From assembly GCA_015680905.1 (NCBI GenBank), contig CM027385.1:26728501-26792500 (forward strand): a stretch of DNA of 64,000 nucleotides, given 5' to 3'. Under the pieces are notes generated by a model. That model ran no database searches. It saw only the letters and a program-made list of their open reading frames with translations, and was not told where the DNA came from. Source of the DNA: Coptis chinensis (Eukaryota; Streptophyta; Magnoliopsida; Ranunculales; Ranunculaceae). Positions 21,711 through 34,569 of the stretch are shown piece by piece (position 1 is the first letter of the stretch; each line of letters starts with the position of its first letter). Made by a program: the position numbers and the translations under genes.

Positions 21711-22487
21711 CATCTTAGTACTCTTTAGTATTGTTTTCTTTAGAATTGATAGTTTTTCAAAGTCCCATAACCCACTCACCCTTGTTTGATTCTCTTTTGT
21801 GGTTGTGCGTTTAAAGCACTTAAATTTTCCTCGGAAAAAATTACTTTCGAGCGCGGCTGCTGGGCAAGCCAAATTGGGCACCACAACCAACCGCTGGAAT
21901 TCCATCTTTTGGGTGGCCACCCACCCTACCACCAAGGCCAACTTGGGCGCCACCAGCGCTCCTGCGCTGGAATTCCAACTTTTGCTAAAAGCGACTGCGC
22001 CTACCAAGGCCAACTTGGAGTGCCACCCGCGCCCACATGCCTGGAATCCTAACTTTTGCCTGAGCGTGACCTGCGCCCTACCTATGCCTATGCCTATTCT
22101 AAGCGCACCTGCGCCCTCTGCTGAAACTGCCCGATTTCCACAGGTTTGTTTCAAACTTCCATTTCTTCAAAGTTTTCAGTGTTCTAACTTATTATATACA
22201 CTGAGCAAGCATAAACAAGACGCTATTCATAAGCGAAGCAAGGAGGCTTTCAGGTACTCTTTTCTTCCACACCTCGCATCTTCTGTTAGAGGTTCATACT
22301 AGCATATCAGGATTGTTTGGAGTGTTGTTGTGCTTCATTAAGATTGGTCTTAGCCTAGCATGAGATTAAAGTCAGGCCGAAGAAATACACCTAACGTAAT
22401 TAACCGACAACGGCAACAAACAAGTCTTTCCAGTATACCACTCACTACATACCTCTAGCTAGCATACCACATACATCACCTGAAGTA
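21711..22487 (+). other. E2 leader with GC-rich modules
   Basis: At 21846-22140 there are imperfect repeats such as CTGCGCTGGAATTCCAACTTTTG and GAGCGTGACCTGCGCCCTACC. The second motif recurs upstream of ORF B in E1 (about 8513). Open frames on either strand here are not conserved between copies. Confidence 0.7.
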
Positions 22488-23765
22488 ATGGCTGAAGAAA
22501 GAGAGTCTCCTCTCTCTGACTTTTACAAAGCCTTGAACGATAGCCCTAAATCTTGCATCGTTCTATCAGACCCAGTGGGGGATTTTCGAATCCCCCCAAA
22601 TATATTTAATTTGTTACCCGTTTTTCATGGGTTAAACCATGAAAAGCCCTATCAGCACATGCATAGGATTGACCAAGTCCTTACTACATTCTACCATCTT
22701 ACGGTAGATGCTGAACAAATTAAATTGAGGGTATTTCCCTTCACTTTAGCCGATAAGGAGGCGTCTTGGTTAACTGCCCAAGCGCCTAATTCTGTGGACT
22801 CGTGGGCTAAACTTGTTCAACTATTCATGGAACATTTTTACCCACCACTGAAGACCGATGAAATGCTTTCCAAGATTCATTTCTTTCGACAGAATCCTCA
22901 TGAATCATTTTCAGAGGCTTGGAATCGTTTCACCGATCTACTTATAGAGTGTCCACATCATAACCTCGCGAAAAACACGTTAGTTCATCCCTTTTTCAAG
23001 GGACTTCTACACCACCATAAAGAAGTCCTTGACATAATGAATGGGGGTAGTTTCTTAAGTAAATGAGCCTCAGAGGCTTATAAATTTTTGGAAGATCAGA
23101 CTAAGTGTAATAATAACTTGGGGGGTAGTGACGATATCTCCCGCAACGCTAGTTCTTCTACAATAGTAAAGGTCGCCGGTATGTTTGAGATGAAACCCGA
23201 TCCGGAACTTAAAATTTTAATCCAATCTCTAACTATAAAGGTATAGGCTATTTATGTTCAACAAACGCCTATCCCCGTCATGAATGTCAACTCCAATCCA
23301 TGTAATTTATGTTTGAGTCTAGAGCATCGACTCTATTGTCCTTTAAGCCTATGAACAACGGCCAGATCACAACAAGATAATGTTTGCTCGATTAATAGTT
23401 TTCCTATTCCTAACGCCCTTTGGAAACAACATCCCAACTTCAGTTGGAGAAATAATCAACAAGTAACACCTCCAGGGTTTAATAATCAAAATCTTAGGCA
23501 AGCAAACAATTATAACCAAGCTCAACCACGACAAGGACAAGGTCAGGGTAATTATAATTATAACAACCAAGCGCAACCACGACAAGGTCAAGCACAAGGT
23601 CAGGGTAATTATAATAATTATAACAATAATTATAATGCTAATAGAGGTATCATTCCGGTAAATAATAACTACCAAAATCTACCCATTAATAATCAACGTG
23701 ACATAGTTCCTGTCACACAACCTAAAGCTAATACTCTTCCACAACTGGATCGGTTTGATACCTTT
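22488..23765 (+). pseudogene. E2 gag, broken
   Basis: It starts at ATG 22488 (MAEERESPL). The frame is open to a TGA at 23064-23066 after FLSK. The remainder continues in shifted frames, with the zinc knuckle region degraded (CNLCLSLEHRLYC, spacing altered) and a Gln/Asn-rich tail at 23400-23690. This repeat-rich tail has one extra NQAQPRQGQ-like unit compared with E1. Confidence 0.85.
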
Positions 23766-25040
23766 ATGCAATCTTAACAACAGATTTTACAAGCCATCCA
23801 ACTTTCCTTACAGCAGTTAGCTCAAGAAAAAGTGCAACCCAAAGGTGTGTTTCCAGGACAAGCAATAGTTAATCTTAAAACAACAAACACCGCCTTTGAG
23901 GAAAATGGTAATACTAGTACGGGAAATGAAAACGTAGGTGAGCTAAATGCCATCTCCACTCTCCATTCTGGGAGAGTGGTTGATAACAAAGTAACTATGC
24001 CTATAGTTACCCCACCAGTTGTCCCTACACCGCAAATTGTACTAGATATCATAATAGAAACTGAAAAGCCTACCCCTGTAGAGGTACCAGTTAAACCACT
24101 ACCTAAGAAACAAAAAGCCAAGGTTAAACATCCTGTTGATCATTATGCTAAATATAAAGAGAAACCACCGTATCCCCAGAGATTAGCAATGTTAACTAAG
24201 GATACGAATTTCGATGAGATTAGGGAAGTTTTCAAAAATCTAACGATAAACCTTCCTTTTCTTAAAGCGATAAAAAAAATTCCCTCACCATGCTAAGTTT
24301 CTTAAAAAGTTGTACACTACTAGGCGTAAGACAAATATTCCTAAAGACGCCTTTTTAACTGAACAATTTCCAACTTTAACGGAACATAATAAAATCATTA
24401 AGTACAAAGACCCTGGTCGTCCTACTGTATAATGCACCTTAGGAGATTCCCACAACGACGACCGATTTACTAGACCTAGGGGCGAGTGTTAACTTACTCC
24501 CGTATTATCTATACAAAGAAATAGGTCTACAAGATATGCAACCTACTAAAATGACGTTGCAATTAGCGGATCGATCAATTAAGTACCCTAAGGGTGTGGT
24601 TGAAAATGTGCTTGTTAAGGTCCAGGATTTTTACTATCCTACTGATTTTGTTATCCTTGATATAGAAGTCGCTAACGACTCTGTTCCGATCATTTTAGGG
24701 CACCCCTTCTTGGCGACTGCCAATACGCTTATAAACTCCCGCGATGGGTCGATGTCCTTGTCTTTTGGCCATCTTTCGGTTGAGGTAAATCTTTTTAAAC
24801 AAATGAAACAGTTACCAGATTCGTCTATAGATGGAGAGGATAGCATGATTGAGAGCTTAGCTCAAGATTACTTTAATAACACATTTCTAGAAAACCATAT
24901 GCATAAATTCCTTTCTTTTAGAAGTTCAGATTTTATCGATGACTCCTACATAGAGGAAGTCAACACCATCTTCAAGTCTACACAAATCGTAGACCCTTCG
25001 GTTGCTCCATATACATAGTTTGAAGACCTGCTGCCTAAGC
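23766..25040 (+). pseudogene. E2 protease region, broken
   Basis: An open stretch at 23832-24296 corresponds to the E1 pre-protease linker. A frameshift in an A-run follows at about 24285. The active site reads DLGASVNLLPYYLYK at about 24473, ending in the ILGHPFLA segment near 24690. Stops at 23775 and 24430 correspond to CAA in E1. Confidence 0.85.
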
Positions 25041-26160
25041 AAGTATTCATTACTCAAGATGAGGACCCTCTAGAAGCATTTATCGATATTCCTCCCACCC
25101 CGGTGCTAAAACCTCTTCCTCCTGAGTTAAAGTATATTCAACCTGATCCGGATGGTAGTCATCCAGTAATTATATCTTCTCTGTTATCTAAGGAGGAAGA
25201 GACACGATTGATCAGGGTGATTAGGGAACATCGTTTCTACGATTGGTTGGTCCCTAGCCGACATAAAGGGAATTGACCCTAATGTGTGCACTCATCGTAA
25301 CCATTTAGAGGATAGCATAAAGACTTCCCTTGAACCTCGGTCGTTTAAACCCCGCCATGAAAGAAGTGGTGCGGGAAGAAGTCTTACGATTTACTTGATG
25401 CGGGTATCATATACCCAATCTCTGATAGCGAATGGGTCAGTCCCATTCATGTAGTTCCAAAGAAATCAGGGATTACCATGGTACGTAATGCCAAGGGCGA
25501 ATATGTTGCCACACATGGTCCTATGAAATGGAGGATCTGTATTGATTACAGACGCTTAAATGCCATGACACGAAAGGATCATTTTCCTTTACCCTTTATA
25601 GATCAAATGCTAGAACGTCTAGCTGGTCATGCTTTTTATTGCTTTTTAGATGGTTACTCTGGCTATTTTCAAATTATTATTGATATTGATGACCAAGAAA
25701 AGACTATCTTCACATGTCCCTTTGGAACATACGCTTATAAACGAATGCCTTTTGGCCTTTGTAATGCTCCTTATACCTTCAGGCGGTGTATGCTTCATAT
25801 ATTTAGTGACATGGTAGAGCGTTTCATGGAAGTGTTCATGGACGATTTTTCTATCTATGGAGACTCTTTCAATGAATGCATGTCTAACCTGTCTAAAGTT
25901 TTAACGTGATGTGAAGAGAAGAGTCTCGTTTTAAACTGGGAAAAATGTCACTTCATGGTGAAAAAAGGCATAGTACTAGGTCACATCGTATCTAGTGATG
26001 GCATCGAAGTAGATAAGGCCAAACTAGATAAGATAGCGACTCTACCTATACCACAATTTGTCGTCCGTGATATTAGAGCCTTTTAGGCCATGCAGGGTTT
26101 TATAGGCGTTTTATCAAAGATTTTTGAAAATAGCTAGACCACTTAACTAATCTGCTTTTA
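25041..26160 (+). pseudogene. E2 reverse transcriptase domain, broken
   Basis: RT copies element RNA into DNA. The longest open part (25478-25909) contains WRICIDYRRLN, PLPFIDQMLERLAGH, YCFLDGYSGYFQI, FTCPFGTYAYKRMPFGLCNAP and the catalytic FMDDF box (about 25836). Downstream motifs WEKCHFMVKKGIVLGH follow after a TGA at 25907-25909 where E3 has TGG. An upstream frameshift near 25230 breaks the N-terminal part. Confidence 0.93.
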
Positions 26161-26764
26161 AAGGAGGCCATCTTTGATTTTAATTTTAAGCGTAAGCGGG
26201 CTTTTGAAACTTTGAAAGCCGCCTTTAACTTCTGCATCCATTATACAACCTCCCGATTGGTCTAAACCTTTCGAACTCATGTGTGATGCTAGTGATTATG
26301 CAGTTGGTGTTGTCTTGGGACAGAAACTAGATAATAAATCCACCGTTATTTATTATGCTAGTAAAACTCTAAACGATGCTCAAAGGAATTATACAACTAC
26401 TGAAAAAGAATTTTTAGCTGTCATTTATTCTTTAGATAAGTTTCGTCCTTATTTGGTTGGTTCTAAGACTCTAGTTTACACGGACCATGCAGCCCTTAGG
26501 TACCTTCTCGCAAAGAAGGATGCTAAGCAGAGGTTGATCCGATGGATTCTTCTCCTACAAGAATTCACATTAGAAATAAAGGACAAACGAGGGGTCGAAA
26601 ACGTAGTTGCCGACCACTTATCTAGACTTACAAACGACGATGATTATGATTCTGACTCCATACCGGACTCTTTTCCAAATGAGCATCTGTATGCTATATT
26701 TTCTGCACCATGGTATGCTGACATCGTGAATTATTTAGAGTCTGATATTATTCCTTATGACTAG
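26161..26764 (+). pseudogene. E2 RNase H domain
   Basis: The open frame 26279-26764 shows the Ty3/gypsy RNase H pattern: [70 protein letters not shown], ending at [12 protein letters not shown]. It degrades RNA in the RNA-DNA hybrid. The first ~100 bases upstream are frame-shifted. Confidence 0.93.
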
Positions 26765-27993
26765 TCAAGAAATGAACGTATGAAGTTTTTGGCCAGAGTT
26801 AAGCTATACTACTGGGATGAGCCCTACCTTTTTAAGTATTGTGCGGATCAGATTATTCGTCGTTGTATTCCCCAGTGGGAATATAATGAGGTACTCTCAT
26901 TCTGCCATGAAAAAGAGTGTGGTGGCCATTTCAGTGATATGAAAATAGCTGCTAAAATTTTACAATGTGGGTTTTATTGGCCTACTCTCTTTAAAGATAC
27001 CCAAGTGCATTGCAAGGCGTGCATTTGTTGCCAACAATTTGGGTGAATCACGAAGCGTAATATGATGCCATTGAATCCAATCATGGTGGTAGAAATGTTT
27101 GACATATGGGGCATTGCTTTCATAGGTCCCAGTTTTCAACGGTTTCATTTATATTCTAGTTGCCGTGGACTACGTGTCTAAATGGATATAGGCCATGGCT
27201 TGCCATAGCAATGACCATAAGACAATTGTGTTTTTCATAAAAGAGTATATTTTCTGTCGATTTGGCATTCCCAAGGCCATCATTAGTGATGGAGGAACAC
27301 ATTTTTGCAACAGAGTGTTGCATCACAAGTAAAGAAGTATGGAGTTACACATAAGGTAGCAACTCTGTATCATCCACAAACTAGCGGACAAGTAGAAGTT
27401 TCTAATAGGGAAATCAAAAAGATCTTAGAAACAACTATAAATCCTGATAGGAAAGACTGGTCGAAGTGTCTATCTGATGCCTTATGGGCGTATCTGCTTT
27501 CAAAACTCCTACAGGTGTGTCTCCCTTTAGACTTGTATTTGGGAAGCCTTGTTATTTGCCCGTTGAATTGGAGCACCGTGCTATGTGGGCTATAAAAAGC
27601 CTTAACTTTAATTTTGATGAGGCGGGTGTCAAAGCTTGAAGTTGATTGAATGAGCTTGAAGAAATCCGTAGCGACTCTTATGATCTCGCAAAGGATTATA
27701 AAGCTAACATGAAACGTGTTCATGATAAGCAAATCTTACGCAAAGAGTTTGTGGTAGGTCAAAAGGTCTTACTATATAATTCCCGTCTACATATTTTTCT
27801 AGGGAAATTAAAAACCCGTTGGTCTGGTCCTTTTCTGGTTACTGAAGTCACCCCTTACGGGGCAATCACCTTGGTAAATCCCAAGGATAACAGTACCTTT
27901 CAAGTTAATGGCTAACAGTTGAAACATTTTCACGAGCTATTGTCCCCTGATGTAAAGGAAGTCTTTTTACAGGACCCTGTCTATGAGGACTGA
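26765..27993 (+). pseudogene. E2 integrase, broken
   Basis: The N-terminal HHCC zinc-binding region is at 26890-27046 (FCHEKECGGH to CKACICCQQFG). Of the catalytic core, the first Asp (DIWGIAFIGP), an ISDGGTHFC segment (about 27285) and the E region NREIKKILE survive in different frames. The C-terminal GPF-type segment RWSGPFLVTEV is in 27646-27915. It would insert cDNA into the genome. Stops and frameshifts around 27047-27300 and 27600 inactivate it. Only E2 retains integrase among the three full copies. Confidence 0.92.
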
Positions 27994-28714
27994 CCTTTTT
28001 ATTGGTGTACTTCTTTGCATTTCCATATATTGGTAAGTGCACCACTCAGGTAACCGGGCCCTCCCTATGAAGTGTGTGGCTGTAAGTACCGGATCCTAAG
28101 TCCACGGTTAACATAATTCACCTTTTCCACTCTTGCATGTTTTCTCGATGTTTGAGTCATGTTCCTCTATGATGTGAATTATGCATTTATTGCCTTCTTA
28201 TTTTTCTTATATTAAATTTTATTCATAAAAAATAAATAAATAAAAACTAAAAAATAAAAAATTGTTAAAATCACAAACATAGTAAGTTAAGAAGTCTCGG
28301 GAATTTGACTTTAAAAGACCCACTTTTTAAAACAAATTTTCTAAAACAAGTTGTCTAAAATTTGTTTGGGGGTGGGATGTCCGATTTCCATCCTGGATTG
28401 TTCAACTGTCCAATTGTGTTGTTTAGGCCGTTTAATCGTATTCCGATTCGGGTTGTCATTATCTATGAAATTAGATTTTATTCGTTCGCATAACTTACGT
28501 CATGCACATACTTCGCCCACGCCCAAAGTTAAAACCCACCCAAATCTCCTCCTAACTACAACCACCACCAACTTAAACAACCAAAAACCACCGAAAATTC
28601 AAAAATTTCGACTGCCACCACCACCACCGCGCCTCCTGCCATTATTTTTAGTTAGGGTGTTTCAAAACAAGTCCCCCTACCTTATTCAAACCCACACATC
28701 TTATAAAAACAACA
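27994..28714 (+). other. E2 spacer before ORF A
   Basis: Homologous to E1 5747-6734, with the conserved CAGGTAACCGGGCCCTCCC stretch (28046) and a PPT-like TTTGGGGGTGG at 28365-28375. The open frame at 28351-28785 runs through this spacer and is not conserved. Confidence 0.7.
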
Positions 28715-29844
28715 ATGGCTCAAAGACATCGGATCTTGCCGGAGCACGCTTTTACTGCCGACCACTTCGCGCCGTTTTACGGTGACAAAATGGTTAGAAG
28801 AGACTGGAGTGGTTTGTGGTACTCAACAGACGATTTTTACCACGAAGATTTAGTCCGAGAGTTTTATAGGACGAGGGAGTTGAATGGGAATTGAATTTTT
28901 GTTAAGGTGGCTGGGAGGATGAGAGAGGTTACTACTGGGTTGTTGGCTGAGATTTTAGGCATTCCACCTAGACACCATCTCGATGCCACATTACAGGATT
29001 CCCAGTTTACTGCTGTAGAACCTTTGATGAACGCGACTGTTGCGGAAGGGAACTACAATGTGAGCTCGCATTGTGTTCGCCAGTCGTCTCTCCGAACCAA
29101 CCAACTAGTTGTAGCTCAGTGGATTGGTAGGAATGTCATAGGGAAGGAGAAAGTCAGCGATATCAGTCTGAACTGCTTTCACGTTCTATGGATACTCCAG
29201 GAGTAGAAGTATGAGTTCTGTATTTTGGATTTTTTGCGTAACATGATTATGGGAGTTGGAAAGAGTATTGCACCTCTCCCTGTTTTGATAACGAAGATCA
29301 TGATAACCTTGAGAGCGACTCCGAGGTCTGATAGGATTTGCCTGAAGGAGCACCAAAATCATCATATTTATATGGAGTGTATCCAGAGAGTATGGAGGTT
29401 GCCTGAAGAGAGGGTAGTCGAGCAGACTGACTCGGAGGATGAGGATGACACGGCATGTTTTGATGCCGATGCCTTGGAGAGGTGTAGGTCGGATGTAGAA
29501 CGCATGGATGTGATTCACCGTGGCATGCGTTCTCTCAATACTATTTGTGAAGACCTCCGAACTCGGCAGGCTACCATGCATCATAACTTTGAGACTCGTG
29601 CCCGCCGCGAGGATGAGCGGTGGGAACAGACGAGGGCCGAGATGGAAGCTCAGAGACAGTTTCTAGATGACATGCTTGCACGCTTCCCACCCTAGGGGGT
29701 TCTTCTTCAGAGGAGCAATCTGTGAGGCACGAGCGTCGTCGCCACAAGACGGATGGCTCTGGCCCATCGGAAGCCCAAGGGCCATCTACTTCTCGAGCGC
29801 ATTCCACTACTAGCAGCGAGTGGTTTAGGGATCTAATGAGTTGA
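28715..29844 (+). pseudogene. E2 ORF A, broken
   Basis: It starts at ATG 28715 (MAQRHRILPEHAF). In-frame stops are at 28892-28894 (TGA) and 29204-29206 (TAG), with a one-base loss near 29690 before the conserved end SEWFRDLMS. The domain layout is that of the E1 copy: a DW-x2-LWYSTDDFY block, ILGIPPRHHL, SSHCVRQSSLRTNQL, PLPVLITKIM, then an acidic segment (TDSEDEDD) and a charged, coiled-coil-like stretch. Confidence 0.78.
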
Positions 29845-30312
29845 TTTGTTTTATTGTATTTGTTTTTATTTAGTATGGATGTAAAAATATTAGTTTAGTA
29901 ATTAAAATTGAGTTTGGTTGTCGTATGTTATTTGAATTCAATCTTAATATAAGTTTGTTAAGTTTGAATTATACGTTGTTTTATCATTAATCCCACCTTC
30001 CCGAATTGTTTGGGGGTGGTATTATTTTGCCTAGCATAATTCGTTATATGATTATCTATTTTAAGAAGTTGTTTTGGAGTAAGGGTTGAGAATATTGCCA
30101 ATATGGGCATCGCTATAAATAGATATTGTGTTAGGATGAAATCTCGATAACTTAGGCAGTATCTAACCTAAATTCAACCTAAAAGATATTAGGTTTGTTT
30201 TGGAATAGAGAATATGGGTTGTTTCCATTTTCGGTTTTGGGAATTTTATTATTTCCGGCAATTGCCTTTAAACTTTTTGGTAACTTCTCGATTCATTTTA
30301 GCAACTTAAATC
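29845..30312 (+). other. E2 spacer between ORF A and ORF B
   Basis: Non-coding and homologous to E1 7869-8330. It contains a PPT-like TTTGGGGGTGG at 30009-30019. Confidence 0.75.
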
Positions 30313-30321
30313 CTATAAAAA
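30313..30321 (+). promoter_or_regulatory. Candidate TATA box upstream of E2 ORF B
   Basis: CTATAAAAA is followed by TTCTACACTCACAACCC, the arrangement conserved in E1 and E3. Confidence 0.5.
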
Positions 30322-30424
30322 CTTCATTCATTCTACACTCACAACCCCAACTACATCTCACATTCATCTCTCACGTTTCATTCCCACTTTACCTTATTTT
30401 TCCTTCAAGACTTCAGCCCTAACA

Positions 30425-30735
30425 GCCTCCCCCGGCGCTTTTCTTGGATGGAGGCCCGCCACTTTTAGAACTGTCGGAGAAATTCTACCCTGCGACCTCC
30501 AGCCCTCTCGAACAGGCGCCCAAAACACTGGAATTCCAGTTTTCATCATCCGCGGCGCCCATCCCAGCTAAAGCTAAAAGTGGCTACCTGCTTGAAGTGC
30601 CTGGAATTCAAAATTCAACAGGCGCACCAGCCCATCGAGCATACCTTGGCGCCTGCGCCTAACCTAATGGGCACCAAAAATTTCCAGTTTTCCGAGGGTT
30701 GTTCCAGGATAGTTGCAGCTATTCTATAGAGTAGT
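30425..30735 (+). repeat. E2 GC-rich leader before ORF B
   Basis: GC-rich segments contain GCGCCCAAAACACTGGAATTCCAG and GCGCCTGCGCC. CTGGAATTC units also occur in the E2 gag leader. The modules are more diverged than in E1 and E3. Confidence 0.6.
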
Positions 30736-31644
30736 TTGGTGATGACTTCTCCTATAGTAATACCGAAGCAATCTTTCGAACACTTGTTGGGGAGCGAGTC
30801 TTATGGACATTGGTTCCGCGAGAGGATCATGCAGTTCGGATGGAGGCATCTTCTGGTAAGTGAAGACGACTCGTATTCACCTAAGCTTACTGAATTTTTC
30901 TACAATAATGTTAAGTTCTATTGTAACCAAGATGGAGAACAAGAATTCTCCGTCACTGTTGATGACACACCCTTAGAATTCAATAAGTATGTGGTAGCAT
31001 TAGTTTCGAGAATACCAATACCTGATCCTATTCACATGTGGGGATATATGACCGATAATTCAGACCTCTATGACTATACATATTTCCATGAGTATTATGG
31101 GGGAGGGGTATTTCGTATAATGGACCAAGGGCGTTACAACATAGCCCTTGGTAGCCTGTCCCTAAATGTAGGCACTACCATGTTATTCATCCCGATGAAT
31201 ATTCTAGGAGTGGCGGTTTATACGCAAATAGTACCCTTTGGTGACGTTTTCCTTACTTTAGCTGAGGGACGTCACCGATATGACATTCCCCGAGTATTAG
31301 TGGCTAGTCTTAAGATAGCCCAAAGCATGCGACATAAGTATCTTCTTATGCCTATTTTGGTTTGCCGCATCATGCTCAATTGTCTACCTAAATTATGTAC
31401 CCAGTTCACGGATTGGAAAAAGGTTGAAGTCATGAGACCCACCAATTGGGTGGTTTGCTCATTTCGAGTAATGAATTGGCCGAGATGGCAAGTGCAACCT
31501 CATTTGGTTGCTCCTTATACCCCATCAGACATAGTAACACTATACAGGTTAGCACAAGTTGACGACACATGGCGACGGGCTTGGCAAGTTATCATGGCAT
31601 GGCAGGATACGAAGGAACCTCATCTCTTTGAAAAAGGAAATTAG
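30736..31644 (+). pseudogene. E2 ORF B, nearly intact, 302 residues
   Basis: It opens at MVMTSPIVIP. A TAG just upstream removes the first ~20 residues present in E1 and E3. It retains the W-x2-LLVS-x-DDSYSP-x-L-x3-FY pattern, YYGGGVFRIMDQGRYNIAL, RYDIPRVLVAS and CRIM blocks. A short segment (GVAVYTQIVPF in place of GEWQFTSANST) reflects compensating frameshifts. The acidic C-terminal tail is lost to a late stop. Confidence 0.75.
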
Positions 31645-33062
31645 GAGGACAATGTTTAAACGGGAGTGCAGGTCAGTGTTAGTTTCAGTTAGTGTCTGCT
31701 TATGTCTCAAGCAAATTTGTTTCTCATTAACCCTATTACGGGTGGAACTCTTATAGAGTTGCGTCAGTTTTCTTTTCTATATTAGTATGTTATAACCTTG
31801 TTTTACAGATGTTCTGGAATTTCACGCATTTCAATTAGGGCTGTTCACTAAAACCGAAAAACCGAACCGAAAAACCGAACCGAACCGCTCCGAACCGGCC
31901 GGTTCTAATGGTTTATTCACAGTTCGGTTCGGTTAACAGTTCTTATTTTGTAAACCGAATCATTTCGGTCCGGTCTTCGGTTTATGCTCTCGGTCAACCA
32001 TTTAAACCGAACCGAACCGGCTATATACACCCCAAGAATTAGTATTGAAGTTTGACCGCATTTCTGGAAAGTCCAACCCAACAGCTCATGAAATGTGGCA
32101 GAAGGATAACTCTATTTATTAAGAAATGAAGAATAGAAAAGAGAAGAACTTTTGAAATCAAGAATTCGTTAGTCGCTTCATATAAGAAAAAGAAGTTTCC
32201 ATCCAAATTAAATAATAATAATAAATAAATAAAATAAAATAAAGAGTTAGAACTCCAAAAAAAAAATAGAATCGAAGGAGTCAAAAGCCAAAGAAAAGAA
32301 AAATATGGCTAAGGATGGAAACAAAGTGTAGAAGCAAAAGGTAAAGAATAAGGTTTTCTCTAGTTACATAATATGAAGACTCTATTATCTCAGACTTGTT
32401 CTCTTTGAATATCCATTTCCTTCCTGCTTAAACCATCTCCTAATCCCCACAACACCTAATAAAGACCTCTAGTTCAATTAGGAATAGGTTAGTGTGATAG
32501 TAAGTGGCAGATGTGTTTGATCGACTCCGGTTTCCTTGTGTGCTATTGAGTTTGTACGGTAAAGTGTGCCCACTACACACTGGAGTAGCAAAACTTGATT
32601 GAAAAAATTAGAGTGGTTTTTGTCTTGACATTATGTAAGGACCTACTTAAGGACGCTATTCCAAGTTTTCAGAAACGGACCTGCTAGTTCATCTCATAGT
32701 ATTACTCATTGTAAATATGTTTATTCGTAGATGATAGATTATTATGCATATATTAGCTTAGGTTTCAACTTGATTATTCTGTATTCATTTGCTAAGTGAG
32801 ATGTATAGATAATTGAGACATAGATAAGGAAACAATAGTTTTATTTCTCGAAGTCGTTGTAGTATAGATGAAGTTTGTCGGTACCTTCATTTGGAAAACT
32901 CTCCGCAGGCTATAACTCGTCTACTAGGGAATTCCTAGTGGTTTAAGGCCTTGTTGTATATGGTCAATGTAATCGCACTCGGCGAAACGAGATTAGTTAG
33001 AACTCCATTTTTGGTCACTTATGCTAATTTCTCATATTTGCTTAAGGACAAGCAAAATGCTG
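31645..33062 (+). other. E2 non-coding 3' tail
   Basis: AT-rich, with no supported gene. It is shorter than the E1 tail because about 0.7 kb is replaced by the MITE at 31836-32034. Confidence 0.75.
31836..32034. mobile_element. hAT-like MITE or fragment with CCGAACCG repeats
   Basis: It begins TAGGGCTGTTCAC and ends ATATACACCCC, imperfect terminal inverted repeats of the TAGGGSTGT type. The interior is rich in AACCGAACCGAA and its inverse CGGTTCGGTT. I see no clear 8-bp target duplication. Confidence 0.55.
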
Positions 33063-33075
33063 TCTGGGGGTAGTT
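33063..33075 (+). other. E2 polypurine tract
   Basis: TCTGGGGGTAGTT lies directly before the 3' LTR. It is slightly mutated from TTTGGGGGTGGTT. Confidence 0.8.
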
Positions 33076-34569
33076 TGATAAGAGCCCAAAACTGTAGTTT
33101 TAATCCCTTAATAATACTACTTTTAGACCAATTATACGAGTAATAAATAAGAGTTAATGCTAATTACGTGCTTTTATATATTTCAGGCATGGAACTCAAT
33201 TATGTGCAGAAATGTGACACTTTGGCAATATAAAGGAGCAAAGGGTTGGTTGCTAAGAAGTTCTGTGATAAAGGCCAAGATTCAAGGAGACAAGCCTTTA
33301 TGAAGCCCGGTCAAAAGCTGAAAAGTCAACATGGGCAGAAACAGTGCACAAGTCAGCAAAACTTTTGAAGACCATATCTTTGGACTCTGGCCTCGGATTT
33401 GGGCCTACCTTACGTCAAAACGACTGGCTCAGAAAGAGCTTTCCAATGGTCTAAGCCTTAACCCAATCAGAGGAGCAAAAGTGGACAAAAAGTCTGCTAA
33501 AGTCAAAGCCTACTACAACAGGCTCTGTGGACTGAAGAAATTGGGCTTTGGGCTCAATTTTCCGGCCCAAAACATGGCTCCTCAGCCCATGCACGAAATT
33601 GTAGATCTGGTCTCCTCCTTTACACAAAACAAGACTTAGCTCTAAAGAAAGATATAGTTAGATAGCTTAGAATAGGAAGTAGCCATTAAAATAGCTTGTA
33701 GATCTAGTTTTTGAATTCAATTAGTTAAATTAATTAGTTTCATTCCTTGTTTTAGATTAATTCTTAGAATCATTGTTCTTCATTGATTAGATAAATAAAA
33801 TAGTTTATTCTTGTTCATTTTGATTTTGTCATTTAAATTTGTAAATCTAATTTCAATTCTTGTTGTTATTCAATTCTTAGTTATTAATTAGATTTGAAGT
33901 ATTGTTTAATCAAAATTAGTAAAGTTCAAATCTTTATATTATGTCTAGTGTTAATTCAATGGGAAATGATAGCTTGATGAATCAAGGCTAAACCTCCATT
34001 AGAAGGGTTGAAGAAGCCTTGATAAAACTTGATCTTTGTTAACTTAGAAATCGTCGTGAGAGTTTATTCCACTCTAGAAGGTCGTTGATTCACCATGAGA
34101 ATGGGTGGACGACCTCACATGCTAGTTATTAATTGGTAGAGATGCCCTGTATAATTAGGGATTAGAATTACCATTTTGATATGCGAAGCATTGCAATTTG
34201 GATCACGACAAGTCTTTGTTAGTTGATTAAGTCGAGTTAAGGTGGATTCAATTCCCTTTAATTCTTTATCTAGATTCAAACCCCTAGCATCCTGTCATTT
34301 CGTTATTCGTATCTTGTCATTTGAATTTATATCGTAGTATAAATTCTCTCGTAAATCTCTCATTGACTTTGGATAGACCATCAATTATAGAAAACTTGAA
34401 TGTTAAAGGACTAGGAGTTGAACGAATCTTCTATTCCAACTCTACGTCAATAGATTCGAGAGTAGAAAACAAATATCTTTGATAAGTAACAGTTCAGTTT
34501 ATAGTTTTACTTGCGTTTAGAGTTTCATCGCTTTATTTGTGAGTAAGACTATCTTTTTATCGTTTATCA
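33076..34569 (+). repeat. E2 3' LTR
   Basis: It is 1494 bases, from TGATAAGAGCCC to TTATCA, followed by target duplication ATCAC. Confidence 0.96.

Larger units (their letters stand above)
20198..34569 (+). mobile_element. Athila-like Ty3/gypsy LTR retrotransposon E2 with full gene complement, inactivated
   Basis: The 14.4-kb element has a 5-bp target duplication ATCAC (20193-20197 and 34570-34574). The order is LTR, primer site, leader, gag, protease, RT, RNase H, integrase, ORF A, ORF B, tail, polypurine tract, LTR. All pol domains are recognisable but carry stops and frameshifts. It sits in an exon of gene A in the opposite orientation. A small MITE lies in its 3' tail. Confidence 0.96.

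Noticed and set aside
21684-22154. 156-codon minus-strand frame and 167-codon plus-strand frame in the E2 leader
   Set aside because: Both fall in GC-rich leader repeats, differ in E1 and E3, and show no domain.
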